A DNA stretch of 64,000 nt from Desulfofundulus salinus (lineage in GTDB: Bacteria; Bacillota; Desulfotomaculia; Desulfotomaculales; Desulfovirgulaceae): positions 1,602,016-1,666,015 of the forward strand of contig NZ_RBWE01000001.1 of the NCBI RefSeq assembly GCF_003627965.1, given 5' to 3'. Each line of letters opens with the position of its first letter. Position 1 is the first letter of the stretch. This document shows positions 44,463-56,426 of this stretch, one piece after another. Below the pieces are notes generated by a model. The model did no database searches. It was given only the letters and a program-made list of their open reading frames with translations, and was not told the origin of the DNA. The position numbers and the translations under genes are program-made.

Positions 44463-45770
44463 TTGATTGAAATTATTGGTGCGGAAGATCCGGCTTTGGA
44501 GCAACTGCTAACCCGCCACCCGGCCGGCCGGGAGGAGGCTATTGCCAGGGTAAGGGAGATCATAGCCGGTGTGCGGGACGGAGGGGATGAGGCCCTCTGC
44601 CGGTATACGGCCCGTTTCGATGGAATTAACCTTACCCCGGAAGAACTGAAGGTAAAGCCGGAAGAAATCTCCGAAGCAAAGAAGCAGGTTAAAGAAGACT
44701 TTTTAGCCGCCCTGGCGGTGGCGGTAGAGAACATCACCGCCTATCACCGGCGCCAGTTGACCAACTCCTGGATGGAGCCCGATGCCCGGGGCCTTTTGGT
44801 AGGACAGCTTGTGCGTCCCCTGGCCCGGGTTGGTGTTTACGTGCCGGGAGGCACGGCAGCCTATCCCTCCTCGGTGTTGATGAATGCCCTTCCCGCCCGG
44901 GTGGCCGGGGTAAAGGAAATCGCCATGGTCACCCCTCCCGACCGCGAGGGAAAAATTAATCCCCACACGCTGGTGGCTGCCGACCTGGCGGGAGTAACGG
45001 AAATTTACAAGGTGGGCGGGGCACAGGCCATTGCCGCCCTGGCCTATGGAACGCAAACCATCCGGCCGGTGGACAAAATCGTCGGGCCGGGCAATCTTTA
45101 CGTTACCCTGGCCAAGCAGCAGGTCTTTGGCCTGGTGGATATCGACATGCTGGCGGGGCCCAGCGAAGTGCTGGTAATCGCCGATGATTCGGCCGATCCC
45201 CGGCATGTGGCAGCCGACATGTTATCCCAGGCCGAACACGATCCCCTGGCCCAGGCCCTGCTTCTCACTCCGGACAGTCAACTGGCACAGGCCGTCAAGG
45301 AGGAACTAAAGCGCCAGCTGAACGATTTGCCGCGGCAGGAAATTGCCGCCGAATCTTTAGCCAGCCACGGAGCCATTATCCTGACCCGGGACATTGCCCA
45401 GGCCGTGGACCTGGCCAACCGCTTCGCCCCGGAACATCTGGAGCTGGTGGTGAGGGAGCCTTTCTCCTGGCTGGGACGCATTACCACAGCCGGAGCCGTT
45501 TTTTTGGGACCCCATGCCCCGGAACCATTGGGGGATTATCTGGCCGGCCCCAGCCATGTTCTGCCCACCGGGGGTACCGCCCGTTTTTATTCCCCCCTGG
45601 GCGTGGATGCCTTTTTAAAAAGAATCAGCGTTATCTCCTGCTCCCGGGAAGCGTTCCTGGAAATGGCTCCCCACATTATCCGGCTGGCCCGGGTGGAAGG
45701 TCTGGACGCCCACGCCAGGGCTGTAGAGGTAAGGCTGGACAAGTCATGCCGGGAGAGTGAAAAATCATGA
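44463..45770 (+). CDS. hisD: histidinol dehydrogenase
   Basis: A 435-residue NAD-dependent zinc enzyme that oxidises histidinol to histidine in two steps. VGVYVPGGTAAYPSSVLMNA is the family signature. GGAQAIAALAYGT, IDMLAGPSEVLVIAD and the zinc-ligand region SQAEHDP with the later LGDYLAGPSHVLPTGG are intact. The TTG start at 44463 follows AAGGAGGGA. It is the first gene of a seven-gene operon; hisG and hisZ, the usual first genes, are not here. Its end overlaps hisC by 4 nt. Confidence 0.95.
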   Translation: MIEIIGAEDPALEQLLTRHPAGREEAIARVREIIAGVRDGGDEALCRYTARFDGINLTPEELKVKPEEISEAKKQVKEDFLAALAVAVENITAYHRRQLTNSWMEPDARGLLVGQLVRPLARVGVYVPGGTAAYPSSVLMNALPARVAGVKEIAMVTPPDREGKINPHTLVAADLAGVTEIYKVGGAQAIAALAYGTQTIRPVDKIVGPGNLYVTLAKQQVFGLVDIDMLAGPSEVLVIADDSADPRHVAADMLSQAEHDPLAQALLLTPDSQLAQAVKEELKRQLNDLPRQEIAAESLASHGAIILTRDIAQAVDLANRFAPEHLELVVREPFSWLGRITTAGAVFLGPHAPEPLGDYLAGPSHVLPTGGTARFYSPLGVDAFLKRISVISCSREAFLEMAPHIIRLARVEGLDAHARAVEVRLDKSCRESEKS

Positions 45771-46840
45771 ATGCTGCCTTTGATCCCGCAGCGCTGGTGC
45801 GTCCGGACCTGGACGGACTGGTACCCTACCAGGTTCATGTCCATCACAACGTAATTAAACTGGACGCCAACGAAAATCCTTACGATTTTCCTCCTTCCAT
45901 CCGGGAGGAAATCTGGCGGGAACTGGGGAATCATACCTTTACCCGCTATCCCGACCCCGTGGCCGGTGAGCTGGTCGACCAGCTTTCTGATTACACCGGC
46001 GTACCGGCCGGCGGCATCCTGGCGGGCAACGGCTCTGATGAGCTGATCCTCACCCTGTTATTAACCTTTGGCACCGGAGGGCGGGTGGTCATCACCCCTC
46101 CCACTTTTTCCATGTACGAGGTACATGCCCGCATAGCGGGTGCCCGGCCAGTAAACGTACCCCGCAGGCAAAACTTTGCCCTGGACGTACCGGGCGTGAT
46201 CACGGCGGCCCGGCATCCCGAAACCCGGGTGATCTTCCTGTGTTCACCCAACAACCCCACGGGGAACGTCACCCCGCCGGAGGAAGTGGCCGAAATACTA
46301 AAGAACAGCCGCGCCCTGGTGGTGGTGGACGAGGCCTACCAGGAATTTGGCGGGGAAAGCTGTGTACCCCTGTTGAAGGAATATTCCAACCTGGTGGTCC
46401 TGCGCACCTTTTCCAAAGCTTTCGGGTTAGCCGGCCTGCGGGTGGGCTATTTGCTGGCCGATCCGGCAGTGGTTCAACAACTGCTGCGCATCAAACAGCC
46501 CTTTAATTTGAACGCCTTTTCCCAGCTCGCCGCCCGCACGGTAATGGCCCGCCGGGAAGAGTTCAACCGTTTGATCAAACTGATCCTGCAGGACCGGGAG
46601 GAACTTTACCGGGAACTGGCTGCCCTGCCGGGGGTTGAAGTTTTTCCCACGGCGGCCAATTTTATTCTTTTCCGTACTCCTTTGCCGGCGGAGCAGGTAT
46701 ACCGGGAGTTGCTGGCGAAGGGGATCTTGATCCGCAACATGCACGGCCCCGGGCTGGAACAATGCCTGCGGGTAACGGTGGGGAAAAGGGATGAAAACCG
46801 ACTTTTCCTGGAAAAGCTAAAAACGATTTTAGGGCTGTAG
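45767..46840 (+). CDS. hisC: histidinol-phosphate aminotransferase
   Basis: A 357-residue PLP enzyme of aminotransferase class I/II that makes histidinol phosphate. KLDANENPYDFPPSI, GNGSDELI, SPNNPTGNV, VVVDEAYQEFGGES, the lysine in RTFSKAFGLAGLRVGYL, and the C-terminal arginine region GLEQCLRVTVGKRDEN are standard. ATG at 45767 is coupled to the hisD stop. Full length. Confidence 0.94.
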   Translation: MNAAFDPAALVRPDLDGLVPYQVHVHHNVIKLDANENPYDFPPSIREEIWRELGNHTFTRYPDPVAGELVDQLSDYTGVPAGGILAGNGSDELILTLLLTFGTGGRVVITPPTFSMYEVHARIAGARPVNVPRRQNFALDVPGVITAARHPETRVIFLCSPNNPTGNVTPPEEVAEILKNSRALVVVDEAYQEFGGESCVPLLKEYSNLVVLRTFSKAFGLAGLRVGYLLADPAVVQQLLRIKQPFNLNAFSQLAARTVMARREEFNRLIKLILQDREELYRELAALPGVEVFPTAANFILFRTPLPAEQVYRELLAKGILIRNMHGPGLEQCLRVTVGKRDENRLFLEKLKTILGL

Positions 46841-46876
46841 GGGGTGGGGAAAATAGGTTCACAGAGGGTGGCCGGG

Positions 46877-47446
46877 ATGAAGCGTCGCACCGGTGAAACG
46901 GAAATCCGGGTGCATCTGAACCTGGATGGGACGGGCAATTACCAGATCAAGACGGGCATCGGCTTTCTGGATCACATGCTTTGCCTTTTCACCCGGCACG
47001 CCTGTTTTGACCTTGAGCTTAACGCCCGGGGTGACCTGGAAGTGGACGGTCACCACACGGCAGAAGATACGGCCATTTGCCTGGGCCGGGCCTTGAAGGA
47101 AGCCCTGGGCAAAAAGGAAGGCATTAATCGTTACGGCCATGCCCTTTTGCCCATGGATGAGGCTTTAGTGCTGGTGGCGGTAGATTTAAGCGGCCGGGGC
47201 TTTTTAGCCTACGATGTTTCCTTGCCGTCACCCCGGGTGGGGAATTTCGATACCGAGCTGGTGGAAGAATTCCTGCGGGCGCTGGCCTTAAACGGGGAGT
47301 TCACCCTGCACGTACGCCTCCTGGCCGGGCGGAACACCCACCATATCATTGAAGCCATATTCAAGGGCCTGGGCCGGGCGCTGAAATCCGCCCTGGCCGT
47401 AGATCCCCGAACGTCGGGGGTGCCCTCCACTAAAGGGTTGTTGTAG
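46877..47446 (+). CDS. hisB: imidazoleglycerol-phosphate dehydratase
   Basis: A manganese-dependent dehydratase of about 189 residues that forms imidazole acetol phosphate. The metal-binding histidine clusters are DGHHTAEDT and GRNTHHIIEA, with FLDHML near the start and DPRTSGVPSTKGLL at the end. ATG at 46877 is taken because AGAGGGTGG precedes it by 6 nt; in-frame GTG codons at 46868 and 46844 would add 3 or 11 residues and cannot be excluded. It is the monofunctional type, without a phosphatase domain. Confidence 0.93.
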   Translation: MKRRTGETEIRVHLNLDGTGNYQIKTGIGFLDHMLCLFTRHACFDLELNARGDLEVDGHHTAEDTAICLGRALKEALGKKEGINRYGHALLPMDEALVLVAVDLSGRGFLAYDVSLPSPRVGNFDTELVEEFLRALALNGEFTLHVRLLAGRNTHHIIEAIFKGLGRALKSALAVDPRTSGVPSTKGLL

Positions 47447-47474
47447 TGTTTTGGCGGGGGAGGGGACGAAAGTT

Positions 47475-48086
47475 TTGATTGCCATCATTGATTACGGGAT
47501 GGGGAACCTGCGCAGTGTACAGAAAGCCTTTGAGAGGGTGGGGTTTGGGGCCGAGGTGGTGCAGGATCCGGCCCGGGTGGGACAGGCCCGGGGGGTGGTC
47601 CTGCCGGGAGTGGGAGCCTTCCGGGATGCCATGGACAATCTTAAAGCTGCCGGCCTGGACCGGGCGGTGAAAGAGGCCATTGCCGGAGGCAAACCCTTTT
47701 TGGGCATCTGCCTGGGACTGCAGCTCCTGTTTGAAGTGAGTGAGGAGTTTGGCTCGACACCGGGCCTGGGTATTTTTCCCGGCCGGGTGCGCCGTATTCA
47801 CTGGGAGGTTAAAATCCCCCACATGGGGTGGAACCAGGTATTTTTCCAAAAGGAGATTTCCCTGACCCGGGGAATACCTGACGGATCAACTTTTTATTTC
47901 GTTCATTCATATTATGTAGACCCGGGGGACCAGGACCTGGTGGCGGGGGTAACCACCTACGGTCAGCCCTTTACCTCCATGGTCAATCGGGGTAACGTTT
48001 TTGGCATCCAGTTTCACCCGGAAAAGAGCAGCACCCTGGGGCTAAAAATTCTGCAAAACTTTGGGGAGTTGGTGGCCAAATGTTAA
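47475..48086 (+). CDS. hisH: imidazole glycerol phosphate synthase, glutamine amidotransferase subunit
   Basis: A class I glutamine amidotransferase of 203 residues that feeds ammonia to HisF. IAIIDYGMGNLRSVQKAFE opens the protein. PGVGAFRDAM, the nucleophile cysteine in FLGICLGLQLL, and the FGIQFHPEKSS histidine/glutamate pair complete the triad. TTG at 47475 follows GGGAGGGG; an earlier TTG at 47451 would put the ribosome-binding site inside the gene. The end overlaps hisA by 7 nt. Confidence 0.94.
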   Translation: MIAIIDYGMGNLRSVQKAFERVGFGAEVVQDPARVGQARGVVLPGVGAFRDAMDNLKAAGLDRAVKEAIAGGKPFLGICLGLQLLFEVSEEFGSTPGLGIFPGRVRRIHWEVKIPHMGWNQVFFQKEISLTRGIPDGSTFYFVHSYYVDPGDQDLVAGVTTYGQPFTSMVNRGNVFGIQFHPEKSSTLGLKILQNFGELVAKC

Positions 48087-48826
48087 TTATCCCGGCAATT
48101 GACCTGCGGGCAGGCAAATGTGTGCGCCTGGTAGAGGGCCGGCTGGACAGGGAAACCGTTTACTCCGATGATCCCGTCGCTGTAGCCCGCCTTTGGGAAG
48201 ACCAGGGCGCCCGCTGGCTGCACGTGGTGGATCTGGATGGAGCCTTTACCGGCGAGCCCAAGAACTGGGACATGATCCGGGGCATCCTTTCCGCCGTCCG
48301 CATACCCGTGCAGGTGGGAGGGGGCATCCGGGACATGGCGGTAATTGAACAACTGCTGGGGCTGGGGGCTGCCCGGGTGATCCTGGGCACGGTAGCCATT
48401 ATCAATCCCGGTATGGTGGCCGAGGCCTGTGCCCGTTACGGCGAGTCCATTGTGGTGGGCATTGACGCCCGCAACGGCAAAGTGGCCATTGAAGGCTGGG
48501 GAGTGACGGCCGAAAAGAACGCCCTGGAACTGGCCGCCGAGATGAAAGGCCTGGGTGTCAAACGGGTGGTGTTTACCGACATCTGGCGGGACGGTACACT
48601 GAAAGGCCCGAACCTGGCCGTGGTGGAAGAAGTGGCCCGGTCCACGCAGTTAAAGATCATTGCTTCCGGGGGGGTTTCCAGTCTGGCCGACCTGCGGGCA
48701 CTGAAGGCCATGGAACCCCTGGGGGTGGAAGCGGTGATTATCGGTAAGGCCCTTTATGCCGGCACCATAAATCTGCGGGATGCCCTGGAAATCGCCCGGG
48801 AGGAATTGGAGGAACAGGTGTGCTGA
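48080..48826 (+). CDS. hisA: phosphoribosylformimino-AICAR ribotide isomerase
   Basis: A 248-residue TIM-barrel isomerase converting ProFAR to [25 protein letters not shown] carries the first catalytic aspartate, [18 protein letters not shown] the phosphate site, and [15 protein letters not shown] the second aspartate, with [12 protein letters not shown] after it. ATG at 48080 lies inside the end of hisH, and the hisF start lies inside its own end. Confidence 0.95.
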   Translation: MLIIPAIDLRAGKCVRLVEGRLDRETVYSDDPVAVARLWEDQGARWLHVVDLDGAFTGEPKNWDMIRGILSAVRIPVQVGGGIRDMAVIEQLLGLGAARVILGTVAIINPGMVAEACARYGESIVVGIDARNGKVAIEGWGVTAEKNALELAAEMKGLGVKRVVFTDIWRDGTLKGPNLAVVEEVARSTQLKIIASGGVSSLADLRALKAMEPLGVEAVIIGKALYAGTINLRDALEIAREELEEQVC

Positions 48827-49584
48827 CCAAACGCATCATCCCCTGTTTAGACGTTACCGATGGCCGGGTGGTGAAAGGAACCAATTTTTTAAACCTGCGG
48901 GATGCCGGGGATCCCGTGGAGCTGGCCGCTCTTTATGACCGGGAAGGGGCCGACGAACTGGTCTTCTTAGACATCACTGCCTCGGCCCGGGGCCGCAAAA
49001 CAGTCCTGGACATGGTTTACCGCACGGCGGGAGAAGTATTCATCCCTTTTACCGTAGGCGGCGGGATTGGCTCCCTGGAGGACATCCGGGCCATCCTATC
49101 TGCGGGAGCCGACAAGGTGTCCATAAATACTGCGGCGGTAAAAAACCCCCGGCTGGTGGCGGAGGCGGCCCAACGATTCGGCAGTCAATGCATTGTGGTG
49201 GCCATTGATGCCCGCCGGGTTGGTGAAGCAAAATGGGAAGTGTACATACACGGCGGACGTACCCCCACCGGCATCGACGCCGTGCAGTGGGCCAGGCAGG
49301 TGGAAGCACTGGGGGCAGGGGAAATCCTGCTCACCAGTATGGACAGGGACGGCACCAAAGACGGCTATGACCTGGAACTAACCCGTACCGTGGCCCGGGC
49401 GGTAAACATACCGGTAATTGCTTCCGGTGGGGTGGGCACTTTAGAACATATTGCCCAGGGGCTGACCACCGGCGAAGCCGATGCAGCTCTGGCGGCTTCC
49501 ATCTTTCATTTTGGTGAATATTCCATCCGCCAGGTAAAGGAATACCTCAAGGAACGGGGTATCTCCGTACGGCTGCCCTGTTAG
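48820..49584 (+). CDS. hisF: imidazole glycerol phosphate synthase, cyclase subunit
   Basis: A 254-residue TIM barrel that closes the imidazole ring, using ammonia channelled from HisH, and releases AICAR to purine synthesis. [53 protein letters not shown] and [12 protein letters not shown] are diagnostic. GTG at 48820 overlaps the hisA stop. Because AICAR is also made by the purine operon just upstream, the two operons share an intermediate. Confidence 0.95.
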   Translation: MLTKRIIPCLDVTDGRVVKGTNFLNLRDAGDPVELAALYDREGADELVFLDITASARGRKTVLDMVYRTAGEVFIPFTVGGGIGSLEDIRAILSAGADKVSINTAAVKNPRLVAEAAQRFGSQCIVVAIDARRVGEAKWEVYIHGGRTPTGIDAVQWARQVEALGAGEILLTSMDRDGTKDGYDLELTRTVARAVNIPVIASGGVGTLEHIAQGLTTGEADAALAASIFHFGEYSIRQVKEYLKERGISVRLPC

Positions 49585-49640
49585 GTAAAGGCACACGGCA
49601 CTTACGCGGCATAGAATATACAAAAACAGGAGGATAAACC

Positions 49641-50390
49641 ATGACCTTTGACGCTGGCTGTTTGAAATACGATAGTGCTGGTTTGATCCCGGCCATCATC
49701 CAGGACGCCGATACCAATATAGTGTTGATGATGGCCTATATGAACAAGGAAGCGCTGGAAAAAACCCTGGCCACCGGGGAAACCTGGTTTTGGAGCCGCA
49801 GCCGGCAAAAGTTGTGGCACAAGGGGGAAACCTCCGGCAACGTGCAAAAGGTACAGGAGATAACCTACGATTGCGACCGGGACACCCTGCTGATCAGGGT
49901 GAAGCAAACGGGAGCCGCCTGCCACGAGGGTTATTACACCTGCTTCCACTACCGCATCAATCCGGAAACGGGGCAAACGGAAGTGATTGGAGAGCAGCAG
50001 TTTAACCCGGAAGAGGTTTACGGCCCCAAATCCCAACCGGAGGATACACCAACAGTTGACGACACGGGCAACGCACCGGCCCCTGGTGCCGCCCCCGCAG
50101 TCAATGCCCTGATATTGGAGGAGCTCTACCAGGTAATCAAGGAACGGCAGGAAAAACGCCCCCCCGGTTCCTATACCGCCAAACTCTTCAACAAGGGCCT
50201 GGACAAAATGCTCGAAAAGCTGGGAGAAGAGACCACCGAGCTGATCATCGAGGCCAAGAACCGGGACCGGGAAGAGGTCATCAAAGAAAGCGCCGATGTC
50301 CTTTACCACCTGCTGGTAATCCTGGCCGAACAGGGCATTACACCGGCAGAGGTGTTTGCTGAACTGGCCGAGCGGAGAAAAGATGACTAG
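49641..50390 (+). CDS. hisIE: bifunctional phosphoribosyl-AMP cyclohydrolase / phosphoribosyl-ATP pyrophosphatase
   Basis: A 249-residue fusion. HisI occupies residues 1 to about 125, with [22 protein letters not shown], the zinc ligands in YDCDRDTLL and [15 protein letters not shown]. An acidic, proline-rich linker follows. HisE begins near residue 155 ([12 protein letters not shown]) with the [16 protein letters not shown] and [12 protein letters not shown] metal-binding helices. In many Firmicutes the two are fused in this order. ATG at 49641 follows AGGAGG. It is the last gene of the his operon. Confidence 0.95.
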   Translation: MTFDAGCLKYDSAGLIPAIIQDADTNIVLMMAYMNKEALEKTLATGETWFWSRSRQKLWHKGETSGNVQKVQEITYDCDRDTLLIRVKQTGAACHEGYYTCFHYRINPETGQTEVIGEQQFNPEEVYGPKSQPEDTPTVDDTGNAPAPGAAPAVNALILEELYQVIKERQEKRPPGSYTAKLFNKGLDKMLEKLGEETTELIIEAKNRDREEVIKESADVLYHLLVILAEQGITPAEVFAELAERRKDD

Positions 50391-50393
50391 TTG

Positions 50394-50426
50394 AGCACTG
50401 GAGTGAGCATGGACAACGCCATGCCT
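50394..50426 (+). repeat. fragment of the structured intergenic element (copy D)
   Basis: AGCACTGGAGTGAGC (50394-50408) is identical to 15 nt in the 3' flank of copy C (33824-33838) and is followed by TGGACAACGCC, close to the copy C ending GAGGACAGCACCGC. A local GCATGG/CCATGC hairpin is present. Only the 3' end of the element is recognisable, just after the hisIE stop. Confidence 0.5.
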
Positions 50427-50481
50427 CATCGCAGACAAGCTTTGGTTCTGTTATAGAACAACGAGTCTTCCGTAAAAATTT

Positions 50482-50520
50482 CCCCGGTCTTGTCGTTAAA
50501 TACGCCGGGTTTTTCTTTTG
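50482..50520 (+). terminator. probable terminator of the his operon
   Basis: CCCGG (50483-50487) pairs with CCGGG (50505-50509), followed by TTTTTCTTTTG. The stem is short but the T run is good and the position is right. Confidence 0.5.
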
Positions 50521-50546
50521 CAGTGGTACCGAAAGGCCAGGGCCTG

Positions 50547-50555
50547 TGGTATAAT
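50547..50555 (+). promoter_or_regulatory. extended -10 promoter of pcrA
   Basis: TGGTATAAT (50547-50555) is a TGn extended -10 element 28 nt before the pcrA start. No good -35 box lies at the normal distance. Confidence 0.5.
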
Positions 50556-50582
50556 GCACCCTGGATGGGAAGTGATCAGAAA

Positions 50583-52784
50583 ATGGACCTGTTGAAAAAC
50601 CTCAATGAAGCCCAGAAAGAAGCAGTACAGCACAAAGACGGGCCCCTTTTAGTGCTGGCGGGCGCGGGCAGCGGTAAAACCCGGGTACTGACCACCCGTA
50701 TTGCCTATCTCCTGCAGCAGGGGGTGGACCCCCACCATATCCTGGCCATCACCTTTACCAACAAGGCGGCCAGGGAAATGAAGGAGCGGGTCCAGGCCAT
50801 GGTTCCCCATGTGGCACAGGACCTGTGGGTTTCCACCTTCCATTCGGCCTGCCTGCGCATCCTGCGCAAGCAAGCCCGTTTTCTGGGCTACTCCGAGAAT
50901 TTTGTGATTTACGATGAGCACGACCAGCAAACGGTACTGAAAGATTGCCTGAAAGAATTAAACCTGGATGAGAAAAAGTTTCCGCCCCGGGCCGTGGCCG
51001 CAGTCATTTCCGGAGCGAAAAATAAACTGCTAGGACCCGATGCTTACCAGGACGAGGCCTTTGATTTCTATTCCCGGCATGTGGCCCGTGTTTATGCCCT
51101 GTACCAGGACAAGCTTTTCCGCAACAACGCCCTGGATTTTGACGACCTGATCATGCTCACGGTGCGCCTGTTCCGGGAAAACCCCGCGGTCTTACGCTAT
51201 TACCAGAACCGCTTTCGTTACATCCTGGTGGACGAGTACCAGGACACCAACCACGCCCAGTACGTGCTGGTGAACCTCCTGGCCCGGGAACACCGCAACC
51301 TCTGCGTGGTGGGCGACCCGGACCAGGGTATTTACAGCTGGCGTGGGGCGAATATCCAGAACATCCTCGACTTTGAAAAAGACTACCCCGATGCAAAAGT
51401 GGTCAAACTGGAGCAAAACTACCGCTCTACCCAGACCATTCTGGATGCCGCCAATCACGTCATCCGGCGCAACCGGGGGCGCAGGGAAAAAAGGCTTTGG
51501 ACGGCCGCCGGCGCGGGGAACCCGGTGGTGGTTTACCTGGCCCACGACGAGCGAGCCGAGGCCAATTTCGTGGCCGACCGTATTACCCGGCTCCACCGCC
51601 TGGGAGTACCTTACCGGGATATGGCGGTGCTTTACCGCACCCACGCCATGTCCCGGGTGCTGGAGGAAATCCTGCTGCACCGGGGTATTCCCTACACCAT
51701 TGTGGGCGGCCTGCGCTTCTACGACCGTAAGGAAATCAAAGACCTGCTGGCCTACCTCCGGCTGGTGGTGAACCCGTCAGACACGGTAAGTTTAAGGCGC
51801 ATTATTAACGTACCACGGCGGGGCATCGGGGAGGCTTCTTTTAACAAGCTGCTTGCCTTCAGTGCAGCCAGAGAAATTCCGGTACTGGAAGCCCTGACCC
51901 GGGTGGAGGAAATACCCGGCCTGACCAAAAACGTACGGGCGTCCTGCATGGAACTGGCCCGCCTCTTTGGCTGGCTTTATGAACACCAGGACGAGTTAAC
52001 CGTAACCGGTCTGGCCTGGGAAGTGCTCCAGCGATCGGGATACTGGCAGGAGCTCCTGTCCGAAAACACGGTTGAATCCCGCACCCGGCAGGAAAACCTG
52101 AAGGAATTTCTCTCGGTGACCCAGGACTTCGACCGCCAGGCCGGGGAACGAACCTTGAGCGCCTTCCTGGCCGAGCTTTCCCTGGTCAGCGACATAGACC
52201 GCTACGACGAGGAAGCGGATCAGGTGGTGCTGATGACCCTGCACAGCGCCAAGGGACTGGAGTTCCCGGTGGTCTTTCTGGTGGGGATGGAGGAGGGGGT
52301 TTTCCCGCACTCCCGTTCCCTGGTGGAACCGGCGGAACTGGAGGAGGAAAGGCGCCTCTGCTACGTAGGCATTACCCGGGCCAGGGAACGGCTTTATTTA
52401 ACCCACTGCTGGCAGCGCACCCTGTACGGGGCCACCCGGCACAACGACCCGTCCCGTTTTCTGGAAGAGATACCGCCCCACCTGGTTACAGTCGATGACC
52501 CCCTCGATAGCGGGAACGGGGAAAGGCGGCCAAAACCCGCCTCCGGCGGTACCGGACTACTCCGGGGAGCGGGCAAAGACAAAGAACCCGGCATCCCGCC
52601 CGTCCGGGAGCAGGCTCCAGTGTACGCCTTCAGCCCCGGTGACCGGGTCAGGCACCGCAAATGGGGGCAGGGTACGGTGGTCGATGTAAGGGGACACGGC
52701 GAAAACGCCGAATTACAGGTGGAGTTTCCCAACCTGGGCACCAAAATCCTTTTGGCCCGCTACGCCCCCCTGGAACGGGTTTAA
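50583..52784 (+). CDS. pcrA: ATP-dependent 3'-5' DNA helicase PcrA (UvrD/Rep family)
   Basis: A 733-residue SF1A helicase for repair, plasmid replication and removal of RecA filaments. All motifs are present: the Q motif LNEAQKEAV, Walker A AGAGSGKTRVL, ITFTNKAAREMKERV, VDEYQDTN, GDPDQGIYSWRGA, LEQNYRST, MTLHSAKGLEFPVVFLVGMEEGVFPH and YVGITRARERLYLTH. The C-terminal Tudor-like segment GDRVRHRKWGQGTVV contacts RNA polymerase in Bacillus. ATG at 50583 is chosen by homology and follows a weak GGGAAGTG. In many Firmicutes pcrA is followed directly by ligA; here a flippase gene lies between. Confidence 0.95.
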   Translation: MDLLKNLNEAQKEAVQHKDGPLLVLAGAGSGKTRVLTTRIAYLLQQGVDPHHILAITFTNKAAREMKERVQAMVPHVAQDLWVSTFHSACLRILRKQARFLGYSENFVIYDEHDQQTVLKDCLKELNLDEKKFPPRAVAAVISGAKNKLLGPDAYQDEAFDFYSRHVARVYALYQDKLFRNNALDFDDLIMLTVRLFRENPAVLRYYQNRFRYILVDEYQDTNHAQYVLVNLLAREHRNLCVVGDPDQGIYSWRGANIQNILDFEKDYPDAKVVKLEQNYRSTQTILDAANHVIRRNRGRREKRLWTAAGAGNPVVVYLAHDERAEANFVADRITRLHRLGVPYRDMAVLYRTHAMSRVLEEILLHRGIPYTIVGGLRFYDRKEIKDLLAYLRLVVNPSDTVSLRRIINVPRRGIGEASFNKLLAFSAAREIPVLEALTRVEEIPGLTKNVRASCMELARLFGWLYEHQDELTVTGLAWEVLQRSGYWQELLSENTVESRTRQENLKEFLSVTQDFDRQAGERTLSAFLAELSLVSDIDRYDEEADQVVLMTLHSAKGLEFPVVFLVGMEEGVFPHSRSLVEPAELEEERRLCYVGITRARERLYLTHCWQRTLYGATRHNDPSRFLEEIPPHLVTVDDPLDSGNGERRPKPASGGTGLLRGAGKDKEPGIPPVREQAPVYAFSPGDRVRHRKWGQGTVVDVRGHGENAELQVEFPNLGTKILLARYAPLERV

Positions 52785-52870
52785 GTCTGATCCATGCATT
52801 TTCCCGGCAATAATAGAAACAACGGCAACTACCGCCAGGTAGATTTGCGTCCTATCTTCCGGAGGCCAAC

Positions 52871-55769
<2,899 letters not shown>

Positions 55770-55825
55770 AATTTGAGTAGGAACTCATGACCCATTCAAT
55801 GTCACTAACAACGGATAAAATGGCC

Positions 55826-56029
55826 GCTGTTTTGCACGAAGCGAGCGACCTTGAGCCGAGCAGGTGCCAAACTTAGCGAGACCGAAGGCGGAGGCGGGGC
55901 CGAGGGCATGGATGCCCGAGGCCGGCCCCTGAGGCATGGATGCCGAATGGGCCGGGAACCCCGCCGGAGCCCGAGGTCGAGCGTTAGTTTGGCCTGCGAG
56001 GCGAACGGAGCGAGCGTGTGCAAAACAGC
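55826..56029 (+). repeat. structured intergenic element, copy B
   Basis: A 204-nt element between ligA and gatC, homologous to copy A at 33078-33286 and in the same orientation. Outer stem GCTGTTTTGCAC (55826-55837) with GTGCAAAACAGC (56018-56029). Inner helices: GCCAAACT/AGTTTGGC (55866-55873 with 55986-55993), GGCGGGG/CCCCGCC (55893-55899 with 55959-55965), the GGGCA-TGGA-TGCCC hairpin (55904-55917) and CCGGCCC/GGGCCGG (55922-55928 with 55949-55955). Three of these helices differ from copy A by paired changes. Nothing else is in the 365-nt spacer except the gat promoter. Confidence 0.8.
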
Positions 56030-56066
56030 AGGCGAGAATCTTGATACGGGCGATGGAACAGTTAAA

Positions 56067-56095
56067 TTGCAACCTCCCCCATGGAGCGCTATAAT
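56067..56095 (+). promoter_or_regulatory. sigma-A promoter of gatCAB
   Basis: TTGCAA (56067-56072), 17-bp spacer, perfect TATAAT (56090-56095), 39 nt before the gatC start and just past the structured element. Confidence 0.8.
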
Positions 56096-56134
56096 ATTGT
56101 CATTTAAAGTCTTGAAAGTAAGGAAGGTGCTGGT

Positions 56135-56416
56135 ATGATAACCATCAAGGACGTGGAGCATGTGGCCCTTCTGGCCCGCCTGGAATTGAACGAAGAAGAA
56201 AAGCAAATGTACACCAAACAGTTGAACGCTATCCTGGAATACGCCCAGATGCTCAACGAACTGAACACCGACGACATCCCGCCCACCGCCCACGTGCTGC
56301 CCCTGAAAAACGTCTGGCGGGAAGATGAAGTGGGTGAACACCTGCCGCCCGAAGAGGTACTGGCCAACGCCCCGGAAACGGAAGGCCAGTTCTTCAAAGT
56401 GCCGCGGATAGTTTAA
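56135..56416 (+). CDS. gatC: Asp-tRNA(Asn)/Glu-tRNA(Gln) amidotransferase subunit C
   Basis: A 93-residue subunit that wraps around and stabilises GatA on Gat[22 protein letters not shown] and the [28 protein letters not shown] segment are typical. ATG at 56135 follows GGAAGGTG. First gene of gatCAB, 10 nt ahead of gatA. The presence of the complex implies that Gln-tRNA (and possibly Asn-tRNA) is made by transamidation. Confidence 0.94.
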   Translation: MITIKDVEHVALLARLELNEEEKQMYTKQLNAILEYAQMLNELNTDDIPPTAHVLPLKNVWREDEVGEHLPPEEVLANAPETEGQFFKVPRIV

Positions 56417-56426
56417 GGAGGGAATT

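Noticed and set aside
49602-50438. Long open frame on the minus strand across hisIE
   Set aside because: It is antisense to an unambiguous hisIE gene and its protein sequence resembles no family; such frames are common opposite GC-rich genes.
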